From contig AP035880.1 in the NCBI GenBank assembly GCA_045866215.1, positions 4,960,001 to 5,024,000 of the forward strand: 64,000 nt of DNA, given 5' to 3'. This DNA comes from Croceivirga sp009797885 (GTDB lineage Bacteria; Bacteroidota; Bacteroidia; Flavobacteriales; Flavobacteriaceae). Position 1 is the stretch's first letter, and each line of letters opens with the position of its first letter. Below the pieces are notes generated by a model. That model saw only the letters and a program-made list of their open reading frames with translations, searched no databases and was not told the DNA's origin. Made by a program: the position numbers and the translations under genes. Shown piece by piece: positions 1 to 8,380 of the stretch.

Positions 1-1
1 T

Positions 2-184
2 TCTGATGGAAATTGGGTCAACCATCCTTCTAGATTCTTCCTATATTCAGATGTCGGGGAATTTGCCAATTTGGCCAATATCCTTAGTGACTTTTCATCA
101 GAAAATATTGAAGAAAATTCCGGAGTGACCATTTTAATTCAGGGTTGGAACAATATCATATACGGCAGTTGGATACAAAACTAA
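2..184 (+). CDS. C-terminal end of a hypothetical protein (5' truncated by window edge)
   Basis: An open frame enters the window at base 2 and ends at a TAA at 182-184, giving about 60 residues (begins SDGNWVNHPS, ends YGSWIQN). No family is recognisable. The residue composition (W, F, N rich, no repeats) is protein-like and the next gene starts only after a 220-bp gap, so this is probably the tail of a real gene rather than chance. Nothing can be said about function. Confidence 0.45.
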   Translation, partial: SDGNWVNHPSRFFLYSDVGEFANLANILSDFSSENIEENSGVTILIQGWNNIIYGSWIQN

Positions 185-408
185 AAGCTGTGCAAATACC
201 ATATTCCTACGTCCTTTGTTTCCTTTAAAATCTGTTGACCATTACCATTGGAAGGCTAACTTTATATAGCTTTATGTGGGCAACGAGGCATGGTAGCCAC
301 TAAATCCTAAGCAGAAAAAACCGGACTATTGTCCAGTTTCCAAGTTTTCAATCATTATGGATATAAACCTTTAGTAGTTATTCATTGAACTCATTTAAAA
401 CAAAAAAC

Positions 409-759
409 ATGAAAGATTTTATGATGCTGTTCCACAGCGAACCCGATCCTGATTTTAACCCTACTCCAGCGCAAATAGAAGAGGAGGTCAAAGCCTGGCA
501 AGATTGGATGGACGGAATTGGCGCACAAGGCAAACTCAAAAATCCGGGGGAGGCCTTGGGATTTGAAGGAAAGACCATGCATGCGGATGGAACCGTTACC
601 GATGGCCCCTATGCAGAAGTAAAAGAGATCGTGGGAGGTTTTATGATCGTATCGGCAACTTCCATTGAAGAGGCCATCCAACTTAGTAAGGGTTGCCCCG
701 TCCTAAGTAGCGGCGGCAAAGTGGAGATTAGGGATATTATGGTCTTGGATGGCATGTAA
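409..759 (+). CDS. YCII/DGPF-domain protein partnered with an ECF42-type sigma factor
   Basis: A 116-residue soluble protein of the YCII-related (DGPF) family, a dimeric ferredoxin-like fold. The family signature is visible as DGPYAEVKEIVGGF near residues 64-77, followed by the typical 'A.....GCP' segment (SIEEAIQLSKGCPV). The open frame could begin at a TTG at 385, but ATG 409 gives the usual family N-terminus MKDFMMLF, so I start there. It lies 26 bp upstream of a TPR-containing sigma factor in the same direction. That pairing is the known hallmark of the ECF42 group, in which DGPF proteins are the conserved neighbours and likely targets. The biochemical function of the DGPF protein is not established. 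Confidence 0.85.
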   Translation: MKDFMMLFHSEPDPDFNPTPAQIEEEVKAWQDWMDGIGAQGKLKNPGEALGFEGKTMHADGTVTDGPYAEVKEIVGGFMIVSATSIEEAIQLSKGCPVLSSGGKVEIRDIMVLDGM

Positions 760-785
760 TACATCATTCAACGGGAAGCAATCTT

Positions 786-2006
786 ATGGACAACAAACAA
801 CTGTCCGGGATATTTAAGTCTGAGTACAGCAATTTGATTGCTGTACTCTGCAATTATTATGGGCTGGCCGATCTGCAATTGGCGGAGGATATTGTATCCG
901 AAACCTTTCTTAGGGCCATGAAGGCTTGGTCCCATAAAGGCATTCCCAGCTTTCCAAAAGCCTGGCTTCGTAAAGTTGCCCAAAATCTGCTGTATGAACA
1001 CTACCGAAGAAAAAAAATCTATACGGAAAAAATCATTCCTGAACTGGGTGCGGGAAACGGGCAAACCAACCCAATAGAGATTACGGACAAAATAATTGAA
1101 GACAGTCAGCTCCGGATGCTGTTTGTGCTCTGTGACCCCAAACTCAATACTGAATCCCAGCTTTGTATTGCCCTGCGAATTTTATGTGGTTTCAGTATTG
1201 AAGAAATTGCCAGGGCACTCTTATCAAACAAAGAAACCATTACCAAAAGATTATACCGGGCCAAAAAAGCCCTCAAAGAACGTAATCGAATTGAAACGAA
1301 TCTTACGGTAGACCAATATGTTTTAAGGCTTGATAATGTATTACGGGTCATTTATTTACTGTTCAACGAAGGGTATTACAGTAGTATCAATGAAGAAAGT
1401 ATCCGCCACGAAATATGCTGGGAAGCCCTACGATTGAGTCTTTTTCTGTCTCGGCAAAAAATCTTTCCAAAACCAAAAATATACGCGCTTATCGCCCTAA
1501 TGTGTTTCCATGCTTCTAGATTGGATGCCAGAACATCCGGGGAACACGGTGATCTTTTGTACCATGAACAGGATAAAAAAAAGTGGGACATGGATTTGAT
1601 TCAAAAAGGCAAAAAATACCTAAACCGCTCTGCTACCGGCAATGAGGTAACCAAGTACCATCTGGAGGCTGCGATCGCTTATTGGCATACCGAGGAAACC
1701 AGGGAAAAATGGAATAGCATATTGGCGTTGTACAACCAATTGCTCGCCATGGCATATTCGCCTATCATAGCCATGAATCGGACGTATGCCCTTGCCAAAG
1801 CAAATTCCGTGGATGAAGCCATTCAAGAAGCCCATAAATTGGAGCTAAAGGATAACCACCACTATTTCTGTTTGTTGGCCGAACTTTATCGTATGAAGAA
1901 CAATACGGATATGGAAATGGACTGTTTACGCAAAGCCATGGCATTCGCCAACAAGAAAAATGAAAAGGAATTAATCCAGAAAAGATTGGAAAAGGCAAAG
2001 GGATGA
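786..2006 (+). CDS. ECF42-type RNA polymerase sigma factor with C-terminal TPR-like extension
   Basis: 406 residues, about twice the length of a classical ECF sigma factor. Residues about 8-75 form region 2 (YSNLIAVLCNYYG..., AWLRKVAQNLLYEHYRR) and residues about 115-165 form region 4 (SIEEIARALLSNKETITKRLYRAKKAL, a helix-turn-helix). The C-terminal half is helical, with 'YNQLLAMAYSPIIAMNRTYALAKANSVDEAI' style repeats, as in the COG4941 sigma factors (TPR-like extension). No anti-sigma factor gene is adjacent. In ECF42 the C-terminal extension itself is thought to control activity. Probably co-transcribed with the DGPF gene 26 bp upstream. Confidence 0.9.
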   Translation: MDNKQLSGIFKSEYSNLIAVLCNYYGLADLQLAEDIVSETFLRAMKAWSHKGIPSFPKAWLRKVAQNLLYEHYRRKKIYTEKIIPELGAGNGQTNPIEITDKIIEDSQLRMLFVLCDPKLNTESQLCIALRILCGFSIEEIARALLSNKETITKRLYRAKKALKERNRIETNLTVDQYVLRLDNVLRVIYLLFNEGYYSSINEESIRHEICWEALRLSLFLSRQKIFPKPKIYALIALMCFHASRLDARTSGEHGDLLYHEQDKKKWDMDLIQKGKKYLNRSATGNEVTKYHLEAAIAYWHTEETREKWNSILALYNQLLAMAYSPIIAMNRTYALAKANSVDEAIQEAHKLELKDNHHYFCLLAELYRMKNNTDMEMDCLRKAMAFANKKNEKELIQKRLEKAKG

Positions 2007-2101
2007 CAGGGGATTGCCTTTGCCGTCCGGTGGGCTTGCCAACGAAAACTATTTTGTATCCTGTTACAGAAAATTTAAAATGTCTTCCCTTATTGAATCC
2101 T

Positions 2102-2109
2102 TATCTTTG
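2102..2109 (+). promoter_or_regulatory. Promoter -7 element of the mutS2-like gene
   Basis: TATCTTTG matches the Bacteroidota -7 consensus TANNTTTG exactly and lies 18 bp before ATG 2128. A clear -33 TTG at the usual 17-20 bp spacing is not visible, so the upstream half is weak. Confidence 0.55.
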
Positions 2110-2127
2110 CCCCGCTAGAAGAGGAAC

Positions 2128-4299
2128 ATGGAACCCATTCATTCAAAAACCCTACAGGACTTAGAGTTTCCCACTGTTTTGGAACAACTTGCCGCCCGTT
2201 GTACTACAGAACTGGGCAAGGAATCCGCAATGGAACTTGAACCGCTGACCCACCAGGAAACCCTGATGCAACAATTGGGGCAAACCTCGGAATATTTGGC
2301 TTCCTTTTTCAATGAAAACCGTATTCCCAACCATGGTTTTGATGCCATCACCAAAGAGCTGAAATTACTTCAAATAGAAAATACCGTTTTGGAGGTTTCC
2401 GGATTTCGGCGGATTGCCCATTTATGTACCACCACCTCCTTGCACAAGAAGTTTTTTAAAAAGTTCAAAGAATACTATCCCCTATTGTTTGCATTCACAG
2501 AGGGAATCCAGGAAAACACCTTTATTCCCAATGAAATTGGAGCGGTCATTGATAAATTCGGAGAAATCCGTGATAATGCTTCCGTAGACCTAAAACGGAT
2601 TCGTTTGGATATCAATTCGGTGCGCGGTAAGATCAATCAAAGTTTTGGGGCTGCCCTTTTCCGTTATCTGTCGGCCGATTTTTTGGATGACATCAAGGAA
2701 TCCATTGTGGAGAATAGAAGGGTTTTGGCCGTTAGGGCCATGCACCGCCGTAAGGTGAAGGGTACGGTCATGGGAAATTCAAAAACGGGAAGTATCGTCT
2801 ATATTGTTCCCGAAACCACTTTACAGTATAGTACGGAACTCAGCAATTTGGAGTTTGAGGAAAAAGAGGAAATTCGGCGTATCCTATTGGAACTCACCAA
2901 TGCCATTCGCCCAGAGGCCCCAGCATTGGAAACCTTCCAATTCTTTTTGACCCATATGGATATGACCGCGGCCAAGGCAAAATATGCCTCGGAAATGAAC
3001 GCGTTGTTACCCGAAATCAATGCGGAACGAAAACTGATTCTCCGGGACGCCTACCACCCACTGTTGTATTTGACCAATAAACAAAAAAAAGAAAGAACCT
3101 GGCCGCAGACCATAGAACTACAGCAAAACAACAGGATCATCGTGATTTCCGGCCCCAATGCAGGAGGAAAAAGTATTACATTGAAGACCATTGGATTACT
3201 ACAGGTAATGCTCCAATCCGGACTCTTAATCCCTGTCCATGAAAGAAGTTCCGTATGCTTTTTTGATAAGGTCTTGACGGATATTGGTGATAACCAATCC
3301 ATAGAAAACCATTTGAGCACTTATAGTTATCGCTTAAAGAACATGAACCAGTTTTTAAAGCGGTGCAATAACCGTACGCTATTCTTGATCGATGAATTTG
3401 GAACGGGCTCAGATCCGGAACTTGGAGGTGCCTTGGCGGAAGCCTTTTTGGAAGTGTTTTATGAGCGCGAAGCTTTTGGTGTTATTACTACCCATTACGC
3501 CAATTTAAAGCTATTGGCGAATGAAATGCCCCATATGACCAATGCCAATATGCAATTCGACAACAGAACCCTGGAACCAACATTTAAATTGATTTTAGGG
3601 GAGGCAGGAAGTTCCTTTACGTTTGAGGTGGCCCAAAAGAATGGTATCCCCTACTCCTTGATCAACAAAGCGAAAAAGAAGATAGACCGTGGCAAGGTGC
3701 GCTTTGACGCCACCATTTCCAAATTGCAAAAAGAACGCTCCAAAATGTCCAAAACGGAATCGCGTTTACAGGACGAAGAAACCAAGGCCAAAGAGGAAGC
3801 AGCGCGTTTGGAGAAGTTAAACGCCAAGATAAAGTCGAAACTCGAGAATTACCAGGAACTCTATGATCACAACCAACGTATGATCCATTTGGGCAATAAG
3901 GTGAATGATATTGCCGAACGTTATTTTCATGATCAAAAAAAGCGACCGTTGATTTCCGAGCTCTTACGGATTGTGGAAACCGAAAACAGTAAACGCAAAA
4001 AATCCTCTGTCAAGGAAGCCAAGGCCAAAAGGGCCATTAAAAAACAGACCGCCAATGAACTCGAGCAGAAGTTGGTAAAAGTGCGGAAAGAAAAAGTGGT
4101 AAAAAAGAAAAAAGCCCTCCAAGCCGAAAAGGTCAAACCACGACCTGTCTTTAAGATCGGGGACCGGGTTCGTATGCATGATGGCAAAGCGGTCGGGAGT
4201 ATTGATACGCTGGAAAAAGGAAAAGCCATAGTGAACTACGGTCTTTTTACCACCAACGTAAGTGTGGATCTATTGGAGTTGGTCGAGGGAAAGAAATGA
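2128..4299 (+). CDS. mutS2: MutS2-like DNA-binding ATPase lacking the Smr nuclease domain
   Basis: 723 residues. The order is an N-terminal helical core/clamp region, then the ABC-type MutS ATPase with Walker A GPNAGGKS near residue 342 and Walker B/signature LIDEFGTGSDPELGGALAEA near 420, then a long charged coiled coil (about 500-680), ending in a KOW-like module (FKIGDRVRMHDGKAVGS). It lacks the mismatch-recognition domain I of MutS1, so it belongs to the MutS2 branch (ribosome rescue/recombination suppression in other bacteria). Typical MutS2 proteins are about 780 residues and end in an Smr endonuclease domain. Here the protein stops right after the KOW segment, so it probably has no nuclease of its own. 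It has its own promoter at 2102. Confidence 0.9.
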   Translation: MEPIHSKTLQDLEFPTVLEQLAARCTTELGKESAMELEPLTHQETLMQQLGQTSEYLASFFNENRIPNHGFDAITKELKLLQIENTVLEVSGFRRIAHLCTTTSLHKKFFKKFKEYYPLLFAFTEGIQENTFIPNEIGAVIDKFGEIRDNASVDLKRIRLDINSVRGKINQSFGAALFRYLSADFLDDIKESIVENRRVLAVRAMHRRKVKGTVMGNSKTGSIVYIVPETTLQYSTELSNLEFEEKEEIRRILLELTNAIRPEAPALETFQFFLTHMDMTAAKAKYASEMNALLPEINAERKLILRDAYHPLLYLTNKQKKERTWPQTIELQQNNRIIVISGPNAGGKSITLKTIGLLQVMLQSGLLIPVHERSSVCFFDKVLTDIGDNQSIENHLSTYSYRLKNMNQFLKRCNNRTLFLIDEFGTGSDPELGGALAEAFLEVFYEREAFGVITTHYANLKLLANEMPHMTNANMQFDNRTLEPTFKLILGEAGSSFTFEVAQKNGIPYSLINKAKKKIDRGKVRFDATISKLQKERSKMSKTESRLQDEETKAKEEAARLEKLNAKIKSKLENYQELYDHNQRMIHLGNKVNDIAERYFHDQKKRPLISELLRIVETENSKRKKSSVKEAKAKRAIKKQTANELEQKLVKVRKEKVVKKKKALQAEKVKPRPVFKIGDRVRMHDGKAVGSIDTLEKGKAIVNYGLFTTNVSVDLLELVEGKK

Positions 4300-4375
4300 A
4301 AATGTATCTTTTTCAGCAATTTCCATCTTAAATTATGACCTAACACCATGAAGAATCCAGGTTTTTTGGGTAAAA

Positions 4376-4406
4376 TTGTAAGAAACCTAATTTCATAGTA
4401 CTTTTT
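4376..4406 (+). promoter_or_regulatory. Putative promoter of the TIM-barrel lipoprotein gene
   Basis: TTG at 4376-4378, a 20-bp spacer, then TACTTTTT at 4399-4406, which is one mismatch from TANNTTTG. It lies 23 bp before ATG 4430. Moderate match only. Confidence 0.4.
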
Positions 4407-4429
4407 TTACCAATTAAATCATTTTCCCC

Positions 4430-5437
4430 ATGAAACAAAGAATTATCATTGTCGTAGTCAGTCTGTTTTTTGTCGTCTCCTGTCGTACAAAGTCAGAATC
4501 CAATGCTACGACCGAAGCAGCGCAAGAAATTGAAGTTCCCACACCAGACTTTCAAATCTCATTGGCCCAGTGGTCATTTCATAATGCTTTTTTAGGCCCT
4601 AAGAGAGAAGGCTATTGGCAGTGGTTCGTAAAAACGTTACAAGAATCACCTGATGATATATTGTTGGGTGACGCAGACCCAAACGACTTCCCAAAAATGG
4701 CTGCAAAATTTGGAGTCAAGTCCATTGAACTGGTGAACACTTTCTACTATGGAAAAGTTGATGATCAAGCCTTTTGGGACGGTTTTAAACAGCGGTGTGA
4801 AGAAGCTGGGGTTTCTGTTGGATTGATTATGTGTGATGCATTGGGCAATCTTGGAGATGCCGATGCGGAAGCCAGAAAAAAGGCCGTGGAAAATCATTAC
4901 AAGTGGGTGGATATCGCAAAGTTTTTGGGAGCACACTCCATTCGGGTCAATGCTGCCGGAGAAGGAAGCGCTGAGGAGGTGGCGGCCAACGCCGTTGACG
5001 GTCTTACGCAACTGGGCGAATATGGGGCTACCCAGGGCATCAACATTATTGTGGAAAACCACGGCGGTTATTCTTCAAACGGGGCCTGGTTGGCCGGGGT
5101 TATGGCCCAAGTGAATATGGACAATGTGGGCACACTTCCCGATTACGGTAACTTCTGTATTGAGCGTGGCCCTGATGGTTGCGTCAATGAATATGATCGT
5201 TATAAAGGAATGGCCGAACTAATGCCGTATGCAAAAGGGGTAAGTGCAAAATCGCACGATTTTGATGAGAACGGCAATGAAACCCAAACCGATTTCTACA
5301 AAATGTTGAAAATTGTGAAGGATTCGGGTTTCAAAGGGTATATCGGTATAGAATATGAAGGTAGTACGCTTTCCGAAGAAGAAGGAATTGCAGCTACACT
5401 GGCCCTTTTAAATAAGGCCATTGATAGCATACAGTAA
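4430..5437 (+). CDS. Sugar phosphate isomerase/epimerase-like TIM-barrel lipoprotein
   Basis: 335 residues. The N-terminus MKQRIIIVVVSLFFVVSC is a lipoprotein signal with lipobox VVSC, so the protein is likely anchored in the envelope. The rest resembles the xylose-isomerase-like TIM barrel superfamily: 'SLAQWSFHNAF', 'KSIELVNTFYYG', 'AHSIRVNAAGE', 'NIIVENHGGYSSN' (probable metal-ligand Glu/His) and a C-terminal 'GYIGIEYEGSTLSEEEGI'. Substrate unknown; exported members in Bacteroidota often act in carbohydrate or inositol utilisation. It stands alone with its own promoter, and a stem-loop follows the gene. Confidence 0.8.
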   Translation: MKQRIIIVVVSLFFVVSCRTKSESNATTEAAQEIEVPTPDFQISLAQWSFHNAFLGPKREGYWQWFVKTLQESPDDILLGDADPNDFPKMAAKFGVKSIELVNTFYYGKVDDQAFWDGFKQRCEEAGVSVGLIMCDALGNLGDADAEARKKAVENHYKWVDIAKFLGAHSIRVNAAGEGSAEEVAANAVDGLTQLGEYGATQGINIIVENHGGYSSNGAWLAGVMAQVNMDNVGTLPDYGNFCIERGPDGCVNEYDRYKGMAELMPYAKGVSAKSHDFDENGNETQTDFYKMLKIVKDSGFKGYIGIEYEGSTLSEEEGIAATLALLNKAIDSIQ

Positions 5438-5504
5438 GAAATCAGGAGTAAAACCTGAGGGAAAGTGGACTTCTGAGTCTACTTCAATACTGCTAAACTC
5501 ATAA

Positions 5505-5549
5505 CAGCCGGCATCAGATTGTTGAATCCTCAACCTGAGTGGCCGGCTG
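5505..5549 (+). terminator. Nested stem-loop after the TIM-barrel gene (possible terminator)
   Basis: Outer arms CAGCCGGC (5505-5512) and GCCGGCTG (5542-5549) are perfectly complementary. An inner hairpin, GTTGA-ATCC-TCAAC, sits at 5521-5534. No T-tract follows, so it is either a non-canonical terminator, an RNA-stabilising structure or a dispersed element. Confidence 0.4.
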
Positions 5550-5754
5550 CTTGTCCAAATCATTCCCAAATCTTATTAAAAGACCGCTTTTGCGACAAGA
5601 ACATAATGGTATTGTCCACTGAACGTCCCCCAGATTTGTTGGTCATTTCAAAATGAGATGCGAAGCATTGATTAAGAAATCCAGATTCCCTGTCCTTTGG
5701 TTCCCTGTATTCTTAAATGCGTTATAAAATCTAGGCATTCCATTTAACCTGTAA

Positions 5755-5762
5755 TATCTTTG
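5755..5762 (+). promoter_or_regulatory. Promoter -7 element of the DCC-family gene
   Basis: TATCTTTG, an exact TANNTTTG match, 30 bp upstream of ATG 5793. No convincing -33 TTG at standard spacing. Confidence 0.5.
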
Positions 5763-5792
5763 TAAAGTCCAAAATGACCATTAAAACAGGAA

Positions 5793-6203
5793 ATGATTGA
5801 AAAGTCTAAAAAAATAATCCTCTTTGACGGCGTATGCAACCTTTGTAACGGAGCCATTCAATTTGTTATCAAGCGGGACAAAAAAGATGTCTTCCGCTAT
5901 GCGGCGCTACAAAGTGAAATTGGCCAGGAAATGATTTCCGAGCGGGGTATTGATACCGCTAAAACGGATTCCATTATACTGGTGGCACCAGGGCTTGCTT
6001 ATTATACCAAATCAGAGGCGGCACTGGAGATTGCCAGGGAGTTTGGTGGTCTATGGAAGGTATTGTTGGTGTTTAAGTGGATACCTTCCTCCTTAAGGGA
6101 CGGCCTATATGATGTGGTCGCACGAAACCGATACAAATGGTTCGGTCGCAAGGATCAATGCATGATTCCGACCCCGGAATTACAGGCCAAATTTTTGGGT
6201 TGA
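5793..6203 (+). CDS. DCC-family thiol-disulfide oxidoreductase-like protein (DUF393)
   Basis: 136 residues. The DUF393 hallmark is seen at the N-terminus as LFDGVCNLCNGAIQFVIKRD (residues about 10-29), containing the CxxC-like DGVCNLCN motif after which the DCC family is named, followed by 'RYAALQSEIGQ' and a C-terminal 'DGLYDVVARNRYKWFGR' that is very conserved in the family. Predicted cytosolic and thioredoxin-like; its redox partners are unknown. It is a single gene with its own promoter. Confidence 0.92.
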   Translation: MIEKSKKIILFDGVCNLCNGAIQFVIKRDKKDVFRYAALQSEIGQEMISERGIDTAKTDSIILVAPGLAYYTKSEAALEIAREFGGLWKVLLVFKWIPSSLRDGLYDVVARNRYKWFGRKDQCMIPTPELQAKFLG

Positions 6204-6310
6204 CTCATTCAAACCTCCCCTTCCCTAATCCATTTTCGGCATTGGATCACTTGGTGTTTTTAAACTGTTCTTTTTGATGGAAGTTTGATTTCAATTTTAA
6301 ACTGACCGTC

Positions 6311-8344
6311 ATGAAAAAGCTCATCGTATTCCTGTTATGTATTCCCAGTATCCTTTTCCCCAATGACCAAAAAGTCCCTTCCAAAATCAAGGCCGTTACC
6401 GTATATTTAAGCGGCGCCCAAATCACCCGGACCGCAACCTGCGCTTTAAAGGAAGGCTCCAACGAGGTGGTATTTACAGGACTTTCCCACAAGATTGATG
6501 AAAGTAGCATACAGGTTTCCGGACTTGATGCCGTTTCCATCCTTTCCATAGCCTATAACATCAATTATCTGGAGAAGTCGGAAAGTAATCCGCAGGTAAA
6601 GGAATGGGAAAATCGGATCAAAGCATTGGAACATCAAATCACCTTGCTAAAGAATCGAATCCATGGGTTGGAGGAAGAAGAAAAAGTAATTACCACTAAT
6701 CGAATGGTAAGTACGGACACCCAGGCCTTAAACCTGGAAAAGGTAAAGGAAATCAGTCAATACTATCGTGTACGTATTACGGCCATTAAGAATGAAGTAT
6801 TCGAGACCACCCTGGAAATCGATACATTGAAAATGGAGGTCACGATGCTACAAAAACAATTGGCCGAAGCCAATGGCGCCCCTGAAGAAGAACAAGGGGA
6901 AATCACCCTTAAATTTGACGCGCCAAAGGCCACCAATCTGATGATGACCCTGAAATACATGGTCAATGATGCTGGTTGGGTGCCCAATTATGATATAAAG
7001 TCCACGGCATTGAACGCTCCCCTGAGTCTTGCCTATAAAGCGAACGTTTATCAAAATACAGGACAGGACTGGAACAGGGTTAATGTAGTGCTTTCCACAG
7101 GAAATCCGGATTACAATATTAGCAAACCCAAATTGGACGCCCATTACCTTAATTTTACCGCTGCATATTCCAGAAGGTACTCCCCTTCCCAAAAGAAAAA
7201 GGGTTATGCCTTTAATCCCAGTATCAAAAAAGTAGCGGGTACGGTAACCGATGCTTCCGGACAGCCCCTGCCGGGTGTCACTATCGTAATCAAGGGAACC
7301 AACAAGGGCACCCAAACCGATTTTGATGGCAATTATAGCCTTGAAGTGCCCTATGGCCAGGAACTCAGCTTTAAATATATCGGTATGATCGATCAGGACA
7401 TCCCGTTGTATTCCTCAATGATTAATTTGAGCATGGAAGAAGATGCACAAGTACTGGAGGAAGTTGTGGTCACTGGTTATGGCGGTCAAAGCCGTAATTT
7501 AGCCGGAGCGGCTTCCGGAATATGGGTACGGGGAGTTGCTTCCGTTAAAAATTATGCTGAACCCCTTTATGTCATTGATGGTGTTCCCGTGGACGGTTTT
7601 GTGGAAGGCGATTTGGATGCCAGTGAAATTCAAACCGTGGATATCTTAAAGGGAAGTGATGCCACCGCTCTATACGGGAGCCGTGCCGCCACGGGCGTAA
7701 TCTTAATCACCACTAAAAAAAGCAATACCAAAGAGGGCGCCACCAAAACGGAATTTGTTATCAAAAAGTCTTATTCCATCCCCTCCAATAATGACATTAC
7801 GGCCATTGAAATCAATACCTTTAGGCTTCCAGCGACCTATGAGTATTTTGCCGCACCCATCATCAATGAAAATGTATTCCTAACCGCCAGTTTTACTGAT
7901 TGGGAAAAGCACCAACTCTTGCCTGGTGAAGCCAATATTTATTTTGAAGGAACCTATGCCGGAAAGACCGTATTGGATCCCTATACCACCAAAAAGGAAA
8001 TGGTTCTTTCCCTGGGAATTGACACGAACATTACCATTACCCGAAAACAGGAACGCAATTTTAAAAGCAAGTCGTTTACCGGGAACAACCGTATCCTGAA
8101 CAGGACCTATAACTTGGAAGTGAAGAACAACAAGGGGGTCGCCATTGACTTGAAGTTGGTGGACAGGATTCCCAAATCCCAGGACAAGGAAATAAAGGTG
8201 GATGATGTGGTCACCAACAATGCGACCTATGAAACAAAAAAGGGCCTGCTGACCTGGACCATGAACCTGAAGCCGCTTGAAAGCAAAACCGAACGTTTTT
8301 CCTTTCAAGTAAAATATCCTCGAGGGAAATATATATCGCTTTAA
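6311..8344 (+). CDS. DUF4139/MuiA-family surface protein with inserted carboxypeptidase-regulatory and TonB-plug modules
   Basis: 677 residues with a probable signal peptide (MKKLIVFLLCIPSILFPN). Residues about 25-95 match the DUF4140 N-terminus of mucoidy-inhibitor-A-like proteins (AVTVYLSGAQITRTA), followed by a coiled coil (about 96-190) and the start of DUF4139 (LKYMVNDAGWVPNYDIKS). Between about 307 and 470 lies a foreign module. It comprises a CarboxypepD-reg-like repeat (VAGTVTDASGQPLPGVTIVI, DFDGNYSLEV), the linker EEVVVTGYG and a TonB plug (YVIDGVPVDG, ILKGSDATALYGSRAATG). DUF4139 then resumes and ends with 'LESKTERFSFQVKYPRGK'. Both halves are continuous in one frame. No TonB barrel is present, so it cannot be a transporter by itself. 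Confidence 0.85.
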   Translation: MKKLIVFLLCIPSILFPNDQKVPSKIKAVTVYLSGAQITRTATCALKEGSNEVVFTGLSHKIDESSIQVSGLDAVSILSIAYNINYLEKSESNPQVKEWENRIKALEHQITLLKNRIHGLEEEEKVITTNRMVSTDTQALNLEKVKEISQYYRVRITAIKNEVFETTLEIDTLKMEVTMLQKQLAEANGAPEEEQGEITLKFDAPKATNLMMTLKYMVNDAGWVPNYDIKSTALNAPLSLAYKANVYQNTGQDWNRVNVVLSTGNPDYNISKPKLDAHYLNFTAAYSRRYSPSQKKKGYAFNPSIKKVAGTVTDASGQPLPGVTIVIKGTNKGTQTDFDGNYSLEVPYGQELSFKYIGMIDQDIPLYSSMINLSMEEDAQVLEEVVVTGYGGQSRNLAGAASGIWVRGVASVKNYAEPLYVIDGVPVDGFVEGDLDASEIQTVDILKGSDATALYGSRAATGVILITTKKSNTKEGATKTEFVIKKSYSIPSNNDITAIEINTFRLPATYEYFAAPIINENVFLTASFTDWEKHQLLPGEANIYFEGTYAGKTVLDPYTTKKEMVLSLGIDTNITITRKQERNFKSKSFTGNNRILNRTYNLEVKNNKGVAIDLKLVDRIPKSQDKEIKVDDVVTNNATYETKKGLLTWTMNLKPLESKTERFSFQVKYPRGKYISL

Positions 8345-8351
8345 AACCTTT

Positions 8352-8377
8352 GGGCGGCAGAAATGCCGCCCTTTTTT
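8352..8377 (+). terminator. Rho-independent terminator after the DUF4139 gene
   Basis: Perfect 8-bp stem GGGCGGCA / TGCCGCCC with a GAAA tetraloop, followed by six T. It separates the + strand DUF4139 gene from the convergent gene ending at 8381. Confidence 0.9.
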
Positions 8378-8380
8378 GGT

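Larger units (their letters stand above)
5438..5792. other. 355-bp gene-free region with a nested stem-loop
   Basis: No credible reading frame. It contains the nested inverted repeat at 5505-5549 and, at its right end, the promoter of the DCC gene at 5755. The remainder shows nothing I can assign. Confidence 0.5.

Noticed and set aside
4348..4398. Short upstream frame before the TIM-barrel lipoprotein (possible leader peptide)
   Set aside because: It precedes the likely promoter -7 element, so it would not be on the transcript, and its sequence is unremarkable.
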